64,000 nucleotides of DNA from Clostridiales bacterium. GTDB taxonomy: Bacteria; Bacillota; Clostridia; Oscillospirales; Oscillospiraceae. The stretch lies in the NCBI GenBank assembly GCA_004555705.1, contig SFHI01000004.1, positions 1-64,000 of the forward strand, in the 5' to 3' direction. Positions 25,628 through 33,513 of the stretch are shown here, one piece after another (the first letter of the stretch is position 1; each line of letters begins with the position of its first letter). Both the position numbers and the translations under genes were made by a program. The notes beneath the pieces are model-generated. The model was not told the DNA's origin, did not search any database, and was given only the letters and a program-made list of their open reading frames with translations.

Positions 25628-25655
25628 ATTATACTATATCTTGTGGTTTTGTCAA
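25628..25655 (-). promoter_or_regulatory. Sigma-A promoter of nrdD
   Basis: The minus strand shows a perfect TTGACA (25650-25655), a 16-bp spacer and a perfect TATAAT (25628-25633), 51 bp before the nrdD start. Confidence 0.8.
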
Positions 25656-25678
25656 GCCCCAGATACTAAATGTTGTAG
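25631..25678 (-). promoter_or_regulatory. Tandem NrdR boxes
   Basis: On the minus strand CCACAAGATATAGTAT (25631-25646) matches the NrdR consensus ACACWATATATWGTGT at 13 of 16 positions. CTACAACATTTAGTAT (25663-25678) matches at 11 of 16. The boxes are exactly 32 bp apart, three helical turns, as known for NrdR sites; the proximal one sits between and over the -35/-10 region. NrdR-ATP/dATP repression of nrdD is therefore predicted. Confidence 0.75.
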
Positions 25679-25781
25679 AAAGCTCTTTACAGCGCAAAAA
25701 GTTCCGTTTTTTTGCGTTCGCTGTGCGGACCGGAACCTCAGGGGAAAATTCAGATTTTTCAGGGCGGAAGAAAAGAAAGGT

Positions 25782-25810
25782 TTGAATTTCCCTTTGGAAT
25801 ATAGTATAAT
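25782..25810 (+). promoter_or_regulatory. Sigma-A promoter of galM
   Basis: TTGAAT (25782-25787), a 17-bp spacer and a perfect TATAAT (25805-25810), 62 bp before the galM ATG. Confidence 0.75.
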
Positions 25811-25872
25811 CGGGAGGATCGGTCTTAACATAATCTTTGTGTTTCCACTTCCAAAAATGAAAGGAGAATCCC

Positions 25873-26889
25873 ATGAAAGAATCCTTCGGCTACCTGCCCA
25901 CCGGTGAGGAATGCTTCCTGTACACAATTTCCTGCGGCGGACTGACAGCCTCCATCACCGATTTCGGCGCCTGCCTGGTCAGGCTTCTGGTTCCGGACAG
26001 CCGGGGAAACCTGGCCGACGTGGTCCTGGGCTACGACAGCTGTGACGGCTATCTCCACGGCAGCGGCTATATCGGTGCTCCCGTGGGCCGCTGTGCCAAC
26101 CGGATCAAGGGTTCCTGCTTTGTGCTGGGCCGCAAGGCCTACTCCCTCACCCCCAACGAGGGCCCCAACAACCTCCACAGCGGTCCGGACTCCTACAGCA
26201 CCCGGATGTGGAAGGTAATCCAGCACACCGGCGATGCCATCACCCTGGAGCTGCGCAGTCCCAACGGTGACCAGGGCTTTCCGGGAAACGCCCTGATCCG
26301 GCTGACCTATCAGCTGGACAATGTGGGCGGGCTCCATTTTCTCTACGATGCCGTCAGCGACCAGGACACGGTTTTCAACCTGACCAACCACAGCTACTTC
26401 AATCTGGCGGGCCATCAGAATACGGACAAGGCCATGGATCAGCTTCTGTCCCTCCCCGGCCGGTTCTTCACCCCCGCCGATGCCGAGAGCATCCCCACGG
26501 GAGAGAAGCGCAGCGTGGAAGGTACTCCCATGGATTTCCGCGTGCCCAAGCCCATCGGACGGGACATCGGCGCGGATTACGAGCCGCTGCACCTCCAGGG
26601 GGGCTATGACCATAACTGGGAGGTGTTCTGCAATCCCTGCGCCCAGCTCTATGACCCGGAATCCGGGAGGGCCATGTCCGTTTCCACAGACTGCCCCGGC
26701 ATCCAGTTCTATGCAGGCAATTTCCTGAACGCCGACGGCAAGGGCGGCGTCCATTACGGCAAGCGCAGCGGAATCGCCCTGGAAACCCAGTTCTACCCCG
26801 ACGCCCTCCACCACCCCGAGTGGCCTCAGCCCATCACCAGGGCCGGAGAGCGCTACCACAGCGAAACCGTCTGCCGCTTCACCTGGTAA
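25873..26889 (+). CDS. galM: Aldose 1-epimerase (galactose mutarotase)
   Basis: This 338-residue beta-sandwich enzyme interconverts alpha and beta anomers of aldoses. Substrate-binding and catalytic motifs are visible: VGRCANRIKGSCF near residue 74, NNLHSGPDS near 97, NLTNHSYFNLAGH (catalytic His near 171-177) and IALETQFYPDALHHPEWP (catalytic Glu near 298). The length is normal for the family and there is no signal peptide. A GAAAGGAG site precedes the ATG. It is monocistronic, between its promoter and a strong terminator, with no other sugar genes adjacent. Confidence 0.95.
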   Translation: MKESFGYLPTGEECFLYTISCGGLTASITDFGACLVRLLVPDSRGNLADVVLGYDSCDGYLHGSGYIGAPVGRCANRIKGSCFVLGRKAYSLTPNEGPNNLHSGPDSYSTRMWKVIQHTGDAITLELRSPNGDQGFPGNALIRLTYQLDNVGGLHFLYDAVSDQDTVFNLTNHSYFNLAGHQNTDKAMDQLLSLPGRFFTPADAESIPTGEKRSVEGTPMDFRVPKPIGRDIGADYEPLHLQGGYDHNWEVFCNPCAQLYDPESGRAMSVSTDCPGIQFYAGNFLNADGKGGVHYGKRSGIALETQFYPDALHHPEWPQPITRAGERYHSETVCRFTW

Positions 26890-26895
26890 TCCCCA

Positions 26896-26924
26896 CCCCC
26901 GCGCCGAAAGGAACGGCGCGGGGG
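26896..26924 (+). terminator. Intrinsic terminator of galM
   Basis: Perfect 11-bp arms CCCCCGCGCCG/CGGCGCGGGGG with a 7-nt loop are followed by TTTCTTCT, 6 bp past the stop. Confidence 0.85.
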
Positions 26925-26963
26925 TTTCTTCTGCACAGACCGTTTTCCCCTGCATAAACTGTC

Positions 26964-26986
26964 CTATAAGCGAAATCAGCTTATAG
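26964..26986 (+). promoter_or_regulatory. Inverted repeat upstream of the cysteine-rich gene
   Basis: CTATAAGC-gaaatca-GCTTATAG is a perfect 8-bp inverted repeat ending 25 bp before the ATG at 27012. It could be a protein-binding operator or a leader hairpin. No clear sigma-A promoter pairs with it. Confidence 0.5.
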
Positions 26987-27011
26987 AACATGTTTAACAG
27001 GAGGTAATCCC

Positions 27012-27851
27012 ATGTCAGAGCAAGCATCGGACACCCTGCGCTCCTCCCCCGGGGAAGGACGCCAGACCATGTCCATCCACACCCGAAAAATCACGGACTC
27101 CTGCCGGGACAAAGACTGCATTGAGGACCTTCGTGTCTACTTAACCACTGGCTCCCAGGCCATTCTGGACACCGCAGCAAACGCCCGGGTACGCTGCGCC
27201 GAGCTGCTCACCACCTACATTGATGTGGAGCCCGTGGCCTTTGACGGTCACCACTACTGCATCGACGTCACCTTCTACTATCGCATCCTGGCCGATGCGG
27301 TAGTGGGCTCCTGCCGTCCCGCGGCGCTCTACGGCCTGGCGGTGTTCACCAAGCGGGCAGTCCTCTGCGGTGAGGACAGCCGGGCCCACATCTACCGCAG
27401 CGACACCCGTCTGTGCGGCCCCGACGGCCCCACCCGCGCCAGTGCCAATCTCCCCACCGCTGTCGTGGAGGTGCTGGACCCCATGGTGCTCAGCTCCCGG
27501 GTGCGGGACGTCTGCGAATGTGCCTGCGGAGAGTCCGCCACCGTCCAGATTCCCGGGGACATCCGCACCATGTTTGACGAGGAGCTGGTGCTCTCCGGTG
27601 ACAAGCGGCGGCTGTTTGTCACCCTGGGACAGTTCTCCATTGTACGGCTGGAGCGGGACGCCCAGCTGGTGGTCCCCGTACTGGAGTACAGCCTGCCCAC
27701 CAAGGAGTGCTGTGAAACCCCTGGCTGCGCCGAGGACCCCTGCGAGATGTTCAGCCGCATCCCCTTCCCTGCCAAGGAGTTCTCCCCCAAAAGCTGCGAC
27801 CGCCAGACGGATTCCAAAGACCCCGGCTGCGGCTGCTACCAAACCACCTGA
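27012..27851 (+). CDS. Cysteine-rich conserved protein of unknown function
   Basis: I cannot name this 279-residue soluble protein. Cysteines cluster at the N-terminal third (SCRDKDC near residues 30-36), in the middle (DVCECACGES near 166-175) and at the C-terminus (KECCETPGCAEDPCEMF, then PGCGCYQTT). The core consists of strand-like stretches (LLTTYIDVEPVAFDGHHYCIDVTFYYRILAD). No signal peptide or membrane helix is present. The pattern recalls clostridial spore-coat or metal-binding proteins, but this is a guess. A GGAGGTAATCCC site precedes the ATG; a second ATG 19 codons in is possible. It is monocistronic, with its own terminator. Confidence 0.6.
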   Translation: MSEQASDTLRSSPGEGRQTMSIHTRKITDSCRDKDCIEDLRVYLTTGSQAILDTAANARVRCAELLTTYIDVEPVAFDGHHYCIDVTFYYRILADAVVGSCRPAALYGLAVFTKRAVLCGEDSRAHIYRSDTRLCGPDGPTRASANLPTAVVEVLDPMVLSSRVRDVCECACGESATVQIPGDIRTMFDEELVLSGDKRRLFVTLGQFSIVRLERDAQLVVPVLEYSLPTKECCETPGCAEDPCEMFSRIPFPAKEFSPKSCDRQTDSKDPGCGCYQTT

Positions 27852-27857
27852 CAACAC

Positions 27858-27881
27858 GCCCCGGAGCTTTCGCTCCGGGGC
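27858..27881 (+). terminator. Intrinsic terminator
   Basis: Perfect 10-bp arms GCCCCGGAGC/GCTCCGGGGC with loop TTTC are followed by AGATTATTTTG, just after the cysteine-rich gene. Confidence 0.8.
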
Positions 27882-27991
27882 AGATTATTTTGCCATGGGG
27901 CCAATGAGCCCCTGATTCAATGACTGATTTGGCCAAATGCACGCGCTAAACTTTCAATGACGTAAATGCTTTCGGGTTTCGTCAGCTAAGA

Positions 27992-28069
27992 GATAAATTG
28001 TTGTTTACAGCACTAAAAAAGAACTGTCATTGCGAACCAGCGCGCACGCTGGTGTGGCAATCCCCCAAC
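27992..28069. repeat. Palindromic repeat, left half only (locus 2)
   Basis: GATAAATTGTTGTTTACAGCAC is followed by CTGTCATTGCGAACCAG and GTGTGGCAATCCCCC, exactly the left half of the complete copies, but no right half follows. The rest of the 27,882-28,150 gap shows no gene. Confidence 0.75.
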
Positions 28070-28152
28070 TTTTCAGGCTGCTACGGTAGACGATTCCCTC
28101 GTTTTTCTGAGTTCTCGGAACGGAAATTACCCTCTGACAGCGCCGCCGATGA

Positions 28153-28183
28153 AAAACGGCATGGCTAAAGCCACGCCGTTTTC
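28153..28183 (-). terminator. Intrinsic terminator of the recD2-comF-mreB operon
   Basis: On the minus strand AAACGGCGTGGCT and AGCCATGCCGTTT pair with one mismatch around TT, followed by TTC. It lies about 28 bp past the last stop. Confidence 0.7.
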
Positions 28184-28210
28184 TGCATAATATGTTTCCA
28201 TTTCCACTTG

Positions 28211-28708
28211 TCAATGCTCCACCGTATTGGGAAGCAGCGCCTCGGCATCCACGTAATAGTGGCGGAAGCTGTCGTCACTGATGTACACCTTTACATTCTT
28301 TCCGATATAATCCGGGTCCCGGTAGGTTTTCACCCCATGGCTGCGGAACACATGGGAAATCCCTCTCCCATCCACATACTTCACCACAAAGATCACCGGG
28401 CTGCGCCCGTTGAAGCGGACATTGTAGTTGATCTGGCAGTCCACCACCTGCCCCCAGATGTACCTCCCGGAGGCGATAAGGCGGTTGGCCCGCTTCCGTT
28501 TTCCATACTCCACCGCAAGGAAAGCTCCGCCCAGAAGTCCGAAAATTCCGCCGATGAGAACAAATATTCCCCCCAGGAGTCTGGTATCCGAATCAATTCC
28601 CAGAAGGGAAAGCGATGCGCCCACCGCAAGGAAAACAGCCCCAAGAATGGCGTAAACAATCCCAAGAATCCACAGGGCATTCCATCCCATTTTTGCCCGT
28701 TTTTCCAT
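28211..28708 (-). CDS. Two-helix membrane protein of unknown function (DUF3592-like)
   Basis: This 165-residue protein has two adjacent membrane helices (about residues 10-35 and 44-68, the second glycine-rich: IFVLIGGIFGLLGGAFLAVEYG). A soluble C-terminal domain follows, with strands such as IWGQVVDCQINYNVRFNG and KNVKVYISDD. The pattern resembles DUF3592-type proteins in which a small beta domain follows a membrane hairpin. Function is unknown. It starts one base after the mreB stop with GAGAGGA overlapping mreB, so it is the last gene of that operon and could serve near the envelope. Confidence 0.65.
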   Translation of the reverse strand: MEKRAKMGWNALWILGIVYAILGAVFLAVGASLSLLGIDSDTRLLGGIFVLIGGIFGLLGGAFLAVEYGKRKRANRLIASGRYIWGQVVDCQINYNVRFNGRSPVIFVVKYVDGRGISHVFRSHGVKTYRDPDYIGKNVKVYISDDSFRHYYVDAEALLPNTVEH

Positions 28709-28709
28709 A

Positions 28710-29747
28710 TTATCCTCTCATGGCCCGGCGGCGGGCAATGTTGATGGGGCCTTCCTCCATGTGGTTGATCCAGCTGAGGCTCTTGCCGCAGCCATAGGCG
28801 GTACAGGAGTCCGGGTCGTCCGCCAGGGTGCAGTCGATGCCGGTACGCTCCATCAGCAGCTCCGCCATACCCCAGATCTGGCTGCAGCCGCCGGTGAGGG
28901 TGATGCCGTTTTCCGAGATATCGGACACCAGCTCCGGGCTGGTCTGCTCCAGAACGGCCAGAACCTCGTCAGCAATCTGCCGGGCAGGACGGCGCAGCAC
29001 CTCGTAGATTTCCGTGGAGGTCAGGGTAACCACCTTGGGCATACCGGTCTTGAAGTCCCGGCCCTTGACGTTCATGCTCAGCTCCTCGTCCCGGGGGAAC
29101 ACCTGGCCTATCTGGATTTTGATGCTCTCAGCGGTGACCTGGCCGATGATCACGCCGTGCTGGCGGCGGACATAGCGGGTAATGGCCTCGTCAAAGGCAT
29201 CCCCCGCTACCTTCAATGAGGAGGAAACCGCCACACCGTTCATACTCAGCACCGCGATGTCCGTGGTGCCGCCGCCGATATCCACCACCAAATGACCGCT
29301 GGGACCCTTGATGTCCAGCCCAGCGCCAAGGCCCGCGGCCAGAGGCTCCTCGATCAGGAACACTCTTCGGGCGCCTGCTTCGATGGCGGCGTTGATGACG
29401 CTGCGCTCCTCGACTTCGGTAACGCCGCTGGGAACGCTGATGACCACACGGGGCTTGGGCGTGAAAACGCCTGCCTTGGTGGCGGTTTTGAACAGCTCCT
29501 GCAGCAGCCGCACGGTCATTTCATGGTCGGAGATAATTCCGTCCCTCAGGGGCTTCATGGCAACCACGTTGCCGGGGGTTCGGCCCAGCATATTCCGGGC
29601 GGCGGCGCCCACCTGAAGAATTTTTCCCGTATTCTTGTCCAGGGCCACCACACAGGGCTCCCGGACCACCAGGCCCTTGCCGTCCGCGTAGATCAGCACA
29701 TTGGAGGTACCCAGGTCCACACCCAGGTCATTGGATAGTAAAGCCAT
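28710..29747 (-). CDS. mreB: Rod-shape-determining actin homologue MreB/Mbl
   Basis: This 345-residue bacterial actin assembles into membrane-bound filaments that orient lateral wall synthesis. The phosphate-1 loop is DLGVDLGTSNVLIY, the connect and phosphate-2 region LVVDIGGGTTDIAVLS (near residue 155), and the adenosine loop ITLTGGCSQIWGM (near 284). The length is normal. The usual mreC and mreD partners are absent; instead it follows recD2 and comF in one operon. This genomic isolation is common for Mbl-like paralogues, so paralogue identity is uncertain. Confidence 0.93.
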   Translation of the reverse strand: MALLSNDLGVDLGTSNVLIYADGKGLVVREPCVVALDKNTGKILQVGAAARNMLGRTPGNVVAMKPLRDGIISDHEMTVRLLQELFKTATKAGVFTPKPRVVISVPSGVTEVEERSVINAAIEAGARRVFLIEEPLAAGLGAGLDIKGPSGHLVVDIGGGTTDIAVLSMNGVAVSSSLKVAGDAFDEAITRYVRRQHGVIIGQVTAESIKIQIGQVFPRDEELSMNVKGRDFKTGMPKVVTLTSTEIYEVLRRPARQIADEVLAVLEQTSPELVSDISENGITLTGGCSQIWGMAELLMERTGIDCTLADDPDSCTAYGCGKSLSWINHMEEGPINIARRRAMRG

Positions 29748-29762
29748 ATTTCACACACCTTT

Positions 29763-30398
29763 TTACCTTCGCGCCGCGATGACGGCGCAGTGAACTTCCT
29801 TTGCCCCCGCGGTGAGCAGCATCCGGGCGCATTCCCCAGAGGTGGCTCCCGTGGTGAGCACATCATCCAGAAGCAAAATCCGCTTTCCCCGGACTTCCTC
29901 AGGGCGGAGCACCCGGTAGGCGCCCAGCACGTTGGCTCTTCTCTGAGCCTCGGAGCGAATCCCCGACTGCCTGCGGTTATGACGGACCTTCTTCAGCGTG
30001 GGAACAGGGACCGTGCCCAGCTCCCTCCCCACGGCTTCTGCCAGCAGCTCCACCTGGTCGTATCCCCGGGTCAGCCTCCGCAGCGGACTCACGGGCACCC
30101 AGGTGAGAATGTCATACTCCCATTCCTGTTCCATAAGACGCATGGCAAGGTTCCTGCCGAAGCCGGTGGCCAAATGACGGGCCCGGTAGAATTTATAGCG
30201 CAGAATAGCACGTCTGACATTCCCTTTATAATACCAGACAGCAGTGATGCTGTCAAGAAACTGCGGTTTTCTTTTTGAAGCCCGCCAAAGCTCCTGTTCT
30301 TCGCGGCACCGCCGGCACAGGTCCGTCTCTCCCCCACGGAGCACCCGGCGGCATAGGATGCACTTTTGGGGGAAGAGCAGCTCCAGCAGCCAACTCAT
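29763..30398 (-). CDS. comF: ComF family phosphoribosyltransferase-like protein
   Basis: This 211-residue protein has an N-terminal zinc-finger pair (KCILCRRVLRGGETDLCRRC, residues 11-30 split over two CxxC motifs). A phosphoribosyltransferase domain follows with the PRPP loop ILLLDDVLTTGATSGEC near residue 172. ComF homologues act in DNA uptake or single-strand DNA handling during transformation and recombination. The ATG overlaps the recD2 stop (ATGA), coupling it to a DNA helicase, which supports a DNA-processing role rather than purine salvage. Confidence 0.9.
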   Translation of the reverse strand: MSWLLELLFPQKCILCRRVLRGGETDLCRRCREEQELWRASKRKPQFLDSITAVWYYKGNVRRAILRYKFYRARHLATGFGRNLAMRLMEQEWEYDILTWVPVSPLRRLTRGYDQVELLAEAVGRELGTVPVPTLKKVRHNRRQSGIRSEAQRRANVLGAYRVLRPEEVRGKRILLLDDVLTTGATSGECARMLLTAGAKEVHCAVIAARR

Positions 30399-32608
30399 TG
30401 CGTTTTCCCCTGGAGCCGGAGCTTCAGCCCGGTGTAGCGTCGGTTTTTCTTGGCGTTCTGGGTCATCACGGCCACCGTTTCCTCCCGGCCCACAATGATC
30501 AGCAGCTCCCTGGCCCGGGTGATGGCGGTATACAGAATGCTTCTGCTGAGCAAGTAGGGCGACCCGTTCCAGGCCGTCAGGATCACCGCCCGGTACTCGC
30601 TGCCCTGGCTCTTGTGGACGGTCATGGCATAGGCGCTCTCCAGCTCTCCCAGCTGGGTGAAGTCGTACTCCGCCTCCCGGTCGTCGAATACCACGGTCAG
30701 GGTTTCCGCCCCGGGGTCAATGGAGGTGATGGTTCCCACGTCCCCGTTAAAGACGCCGGTGCCCACGGCGGAGCCGTCGGTTTTCTTCCACAGAATATCA
30801 TAGTTGTTCCGGATCTGCATCACCCGGTCCCCTTCCCGGAAGGTGAAGTCCCCAAACTGCTTCTCCTTCTTCTCCGGGGATGCCGGATTCAGAGCCGCCT
30901 GGAGCATGGCATTCAGATTCACGGTGCCCACGGTGCCCTTCCGGGTGGGGGAAAGCACCTGGATTTCTCCGGAGGGAATCCCCATGTTCTTGGGAAGCCG
31001 GGTGGCGCACAGGTCCCGCACCGTCTGGGCCACCGCATCCTCCGACTGCCGCCGCATAAAGAAGAAGTCTGAGTTCACGGTTTTCAGCTCCGGCAGCTGT
31101 CCCTGGTTCACACGGTGGGCGTTCATGACAATCAGGCTCTGCTGGGCCTGCCGGAAAATTTCCGTCAGCCGCACCGCGCTGAGCGTCCCCGCCCGGAGCA
31201 TATCCCCGAAGGGGAACCCCGGCCCCACCGGGGGCAGCTGGTCCGGGTCTCCCACCAGGATCAGCCGTTTTCCTTGAGGAATCGCCTTCAGGAGGCTGTG
31301 CAGCAGCAGGATATCCACCATGGACATCTCGTCCACGATCACGGCATCCGCCTTCAGGGGGTTATCCTCATCCCGGACAAAGACCATCTTTCCGGTGGCC
31401 TGGTCAATCCCCGCCTCCAAAAGCCTATGGATGGTGGAAGCATCCTCCCCGGTGACCTCCGTCAGCCGTTTGGCCGCCCGCCCTGTGGGAGCCGCCAGCA
31501 GACATTTCAGCTTCATCTGCTGGAACAGGGATAAAATTCCTTTTAATATAGTAGTTTTGCCCGTACCGGGGCCGCCGGTGACCAGCAGAACCCCACTGAC
31601 GGCTGCCTCCCGGATAGCCCGCTCCTGCTCCGCGGAATAGGAAATCCCGCTCTCCTCCGCCGCCCGGCGCAGCTTGCTCTCCAGTCCCGCAGGCTCCGGA
31701 ATCCGCACCGCTCCAAACTCCAAAAGTCTTTCCGCGCAGTAGGTTTCCGCCTCGTAAAGCTGGGGAAGATAGATCACAGTGATTCCCGCCAGGTGCTGCC
31801 GCACCAGTCTGTCCGCCTCCAGAAGCCGCGCCAGCCCATCCTTCACGGTCTGAGCCTCCACGGTGAGCAGCTGGGCCGTGGCCGCCGTCAGCTTGTCCTC
31901 CGGCAGGAAGCTGTGCCCGGCGGAGAGGTTGTAATTCAGTTCAAACAGGATGCCGGCTTCCACCCGCCTGGGGTCGTCCCCCGCCACGCCCAGCTCAATG
32001 GCGAAGCGGTCCACCGCCTCAAAGGGGGCCTCCAGCCCATCGTCCATCAGTAAGTACGGATCGTCATACAATAGCTCCACAGTGCTCTCGCCGTAGAGCT
32101 TGTAGGTACGCACCGCCAGCTCGGCGGGAAGATGGTGCAGCGCGAAGAATTCCATCAGCTGCCGCATCCCCACCTGGGTCCGGAACTCCTCGCCGATGGC
32201 TTTGGCCCGCTCCCGGGAGATCCCGGAAACCTCCGCCAGCCTGACAGGCTCCCGTTCCATGATCTGCAGCGTCTCGTCCCCGAAATGCTCCACGATCCTT
32301 GCCGCCATCTTTGGGCCGATGCCCTTGATGACCCGGCTGGAGAGGTAGTTTATAATTTCCAGGGAGGTTTCCGGCATCAGCCGCTCCAGGAACTCCGCCT
32401 CAAACTGCCGTCCATAGCTGGCGTGGCTGCTCCATTTGCCCGTGACCATGAGCCGCTCCCCCACGGCGGGCAGTGGGATTGTCCCCACCACCGTAACGGC
32501 CTGCCCGCCGCCCACGCCCAGACGCAGTACCGCGTAGCCGTTGTCATAATTCTGATATACCACGGCACGGATGGTGCCCTGGAGAATTTCCATTTCCTGT
32601 TCTGCCAA
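30395..32608 (-). CDS. recD2: RecD2-type 5'-3' DNA helicase
   Basis: This 737-residue SF1B helicase not associated with RecBC has an N-terminal OB-like and helix-hairpin-helix region (VIKGIGPKMAARIVEHFG, near 95-112). Walker A is VTGGPGTGKTT, Walker B VIVDEMSMVD, motif III VGDPDQLPPVG, and the C-terminal SH3/motif VI region includes AMTVHKSQGSEY and LYTAITRARELL. TTG at 32608 is chosen: AGGAGCGAGG is well placed before it, while the ATG five codons later lacks spacing. It heads the operon with comF and mreB and has a promoter at 32651-32679. Confidence 0.93.
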   Translation of the reverse strand: MAEQEMEILQGTIRAVVYQNYDNGYAVLRLGVGGGQAVTVVGTIPLPAVGERLMVTGKWSSHASYGRQFEAEFLERLMPETSLEIINYLSSRVIKGIGPKMAARIVEHFGDETLQIMEREPVRLAEVSGISRERAKAIGEEFRTQVGMRQLMEFFALHHLPAELAVRTYKLYGESTVELLYDDPYLLMDDGLEAPFEAVDRFAIELGVAGDDPRRVEAGILFELNYNLSAGHSFLPEDKLTAATAQLLTVEAQTVKDGLARLLEADRLVRQHLAGITVIYLPQLYEAETYCAERLLEFGAVRIPEPAGLESKLRRAAEESGISYSAEQERAIREAAVSGVLLVTGGPGTGKTTILKGILSLFQQMKLKCLLAAPTGRAAKRLTEVTGEDASTIHRLLEAGIDQATGKMVFVRDEDNPLKADAVIVDEMSMVDILLLHSLLKAIPQGKRLILVGDPDQLPPVGPGFPFGDMLRAGTLSAVRLTEIFRQAQQSLIVMNAHRVNQGQLPELKTVNSDFFFMRRQSEDAVAQTVRDLCATRLPKNMGIPSGEIQVLSPTRKGTVGTVNLNAMLQAALNPASPEKKEKQFGDFTFREGDRVMQIRNNYDILWKKTDGSAVGTGVFNGDVGTITSIDPGAETLTVVFDDREAEYDFTQLGELESAYAMTVHKSQGSEYRAVILTAWNGSPYLLSRSILYTAITRARELLIIVGREETVAVMTQNAKKNRRYTGLKLRLQGKTQ

Positions 32609-32650
32609 TTTTCCTCGCTCCTGTTTCCGCATACCAAGCGTTTTGACTCT

Positions 32651-32679
32651 ATTGTACAATACTTCCCCTGATTTTGAAA
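32651..32679 (-). promoter_or_regulatory. Promoter of the recD2 operon
   Basis: The minus strand shows TTTCAA (32674-32679), a 17-bp spacer and TACAAT (32651-32656), about 43 bp before the TTG start. Confidence 0.55.
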
Positions 32680-32778
32680 GACCTGATCCCATTTTTTCGC
32701 CGGAAATTTCTTATTCCTCCTTTATACTTCTTTTCTCGGGTATTTTCAAATCGTTAACAAATATCTTCCAAAAATTCC

Positions 32779-32807
32779 TTGAATCTTTTTCCTTCCTGGG
32801 GTATAAT
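32779..32807 (+). promoter_or_regulatory. Sigma-A promoter of the ATP synthase operon
   Basis: TTGAAT (32779-32784), a 17-bp spacer and a perfect TATAAT (32802-32807), 33 bp before the first gene of the operon and divergent from recD2. Confidence 0.8.
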
Positions 32808-32839
32808 GAAAAAGATATGTGGGAGAGGGGGCGAAGGCT

Positions 32840-33097
32840 TTGAAGGATGTAAACCTCCTGGTCTGGCTGACCCAGCTGGGTCTTTCTGTGGCGCTTCCCC
32901 TGGCCCTTTTCCTGGGCGTGGCCGTGTGGCTCCACAATTCCCGGGGCTGGGGAAGCTGGATCATTTGGGTGGGGCTTCTTGTGGGCATTTCCTCCGCCGT
33001 CAGCGGCTTCCGTCAGTCTCTCAGGGCCATGGAACGGATGTCCCGGGACCGGAAGAAGCAGGACCCCCCGCCTCTTTCCTTCAATGAACATACCTGA
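32840..33097 (+). CDS. atpZ: AtpZ/AtpI-type small membrane subunit
   Basis: This 85-residue protein has two membrane helices (LLVWLTQLGLSVALPLALFLGV and IIWVGLLVGISSAVSGF) and a charged C-terminal tail, matching the AtpZ (F0F1-ATPase subunit, PF09527) family encoded ahead of atpI in Firmicute operons. AtpZ/AtpI are proposed assembly or ion-uptake accessories, including Mg2+ or Na+ roles. The TTG at 32840 follows GAGGGGG by 8 nt and gives the usual N-terminus; an upstream GTG lacks a ribosome binding site. It is the first gene of the operon. Confidence 0.8.
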   Translation: MKDVNLLVWLTQLGLSVALPLALFLGVAVWLHNSRGWGSWIIWVGLLVGISSAVSGFRQSLRAMERMSRDRKKQDPPPLSFNEHT

Positions 33098-33111
33098 CCC
33101 GGAGGAACGCT

Positions 33112-33507
33112 ATGGAATCCCGAAAAATCGTATACCGCGAAACCGGAATTGTCGCCATCGGCGTGACTGTCTGCACCGCCGTAATGATGCTTGTCTATGC
33201 CCTTCTGGGACGTTTTGAACTGTCCGTGCTGTGGGGTGGCCTGATGGGCGCAGTGCTGAGCATCGGAAACTTTTTCCTGATGGCCCTGGGTACCTCCCTG
33301 GCCGCGGATAAGGCGGAGAATCAGGACGTTAAAGGCGGCTCCCTGCTGGTCCGCAATTCCTATATGCTCCGGCTGCTGGTTTTGTTTGTTGTGCTCATCC
33401 TCTGCGCCAAGACGGAGGTATTCAACCTGATCGCCTTGGTGCTTCCTCTGGTATTTGTCCGTCCCACCCTGACCGTGGTGGAGTTTTTCAGAAAGAAAGG
33501 GGCTTGA
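33112..33507 (+). CDS. atpI: ATP synthase subunit I-like protein AtpI
   Basis: This 131-residue protein has four predicted helices, with the ATP-synt-I signature of a helical hairpin around LWGGLMGAVLSIGNFFLMALG (near residues 41-61) followed by LRLLVLFVVLILCAKTEVFNLIALVLPL. AtpI acts as a chaperone for c-ring assembly in several bacteria. A CCGGAGGAACGCT site precedes the ATG, 14 nt after atpZ. It directly precedes atpB, as in classic Gram-positive atp operons. Confidence 0.85.
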   Translation: MESRKIVYRETGIVAIGVTVCTAVMMLVYALLGRFELSVLWGGLMGAVLSIGNFFLMALGTSLAADKAENQDVKGGSLLVRNSYMLRLLVLFVVLILCAKTEVFNLIALVLPLVFVRPTLTVVEFFRKKGA

Positions 33508-33513
33508 TCCGTT

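Noticed and set aside
25693..25716. CGCAAAAA-N6-TTTTTTTGCG hairpin as a terminator
   Set aside because: No gene ends there; it lies upstream of both divergent promoters, so a terminator role has no transcript to stop. It may be a chance AT-rich palindrome.
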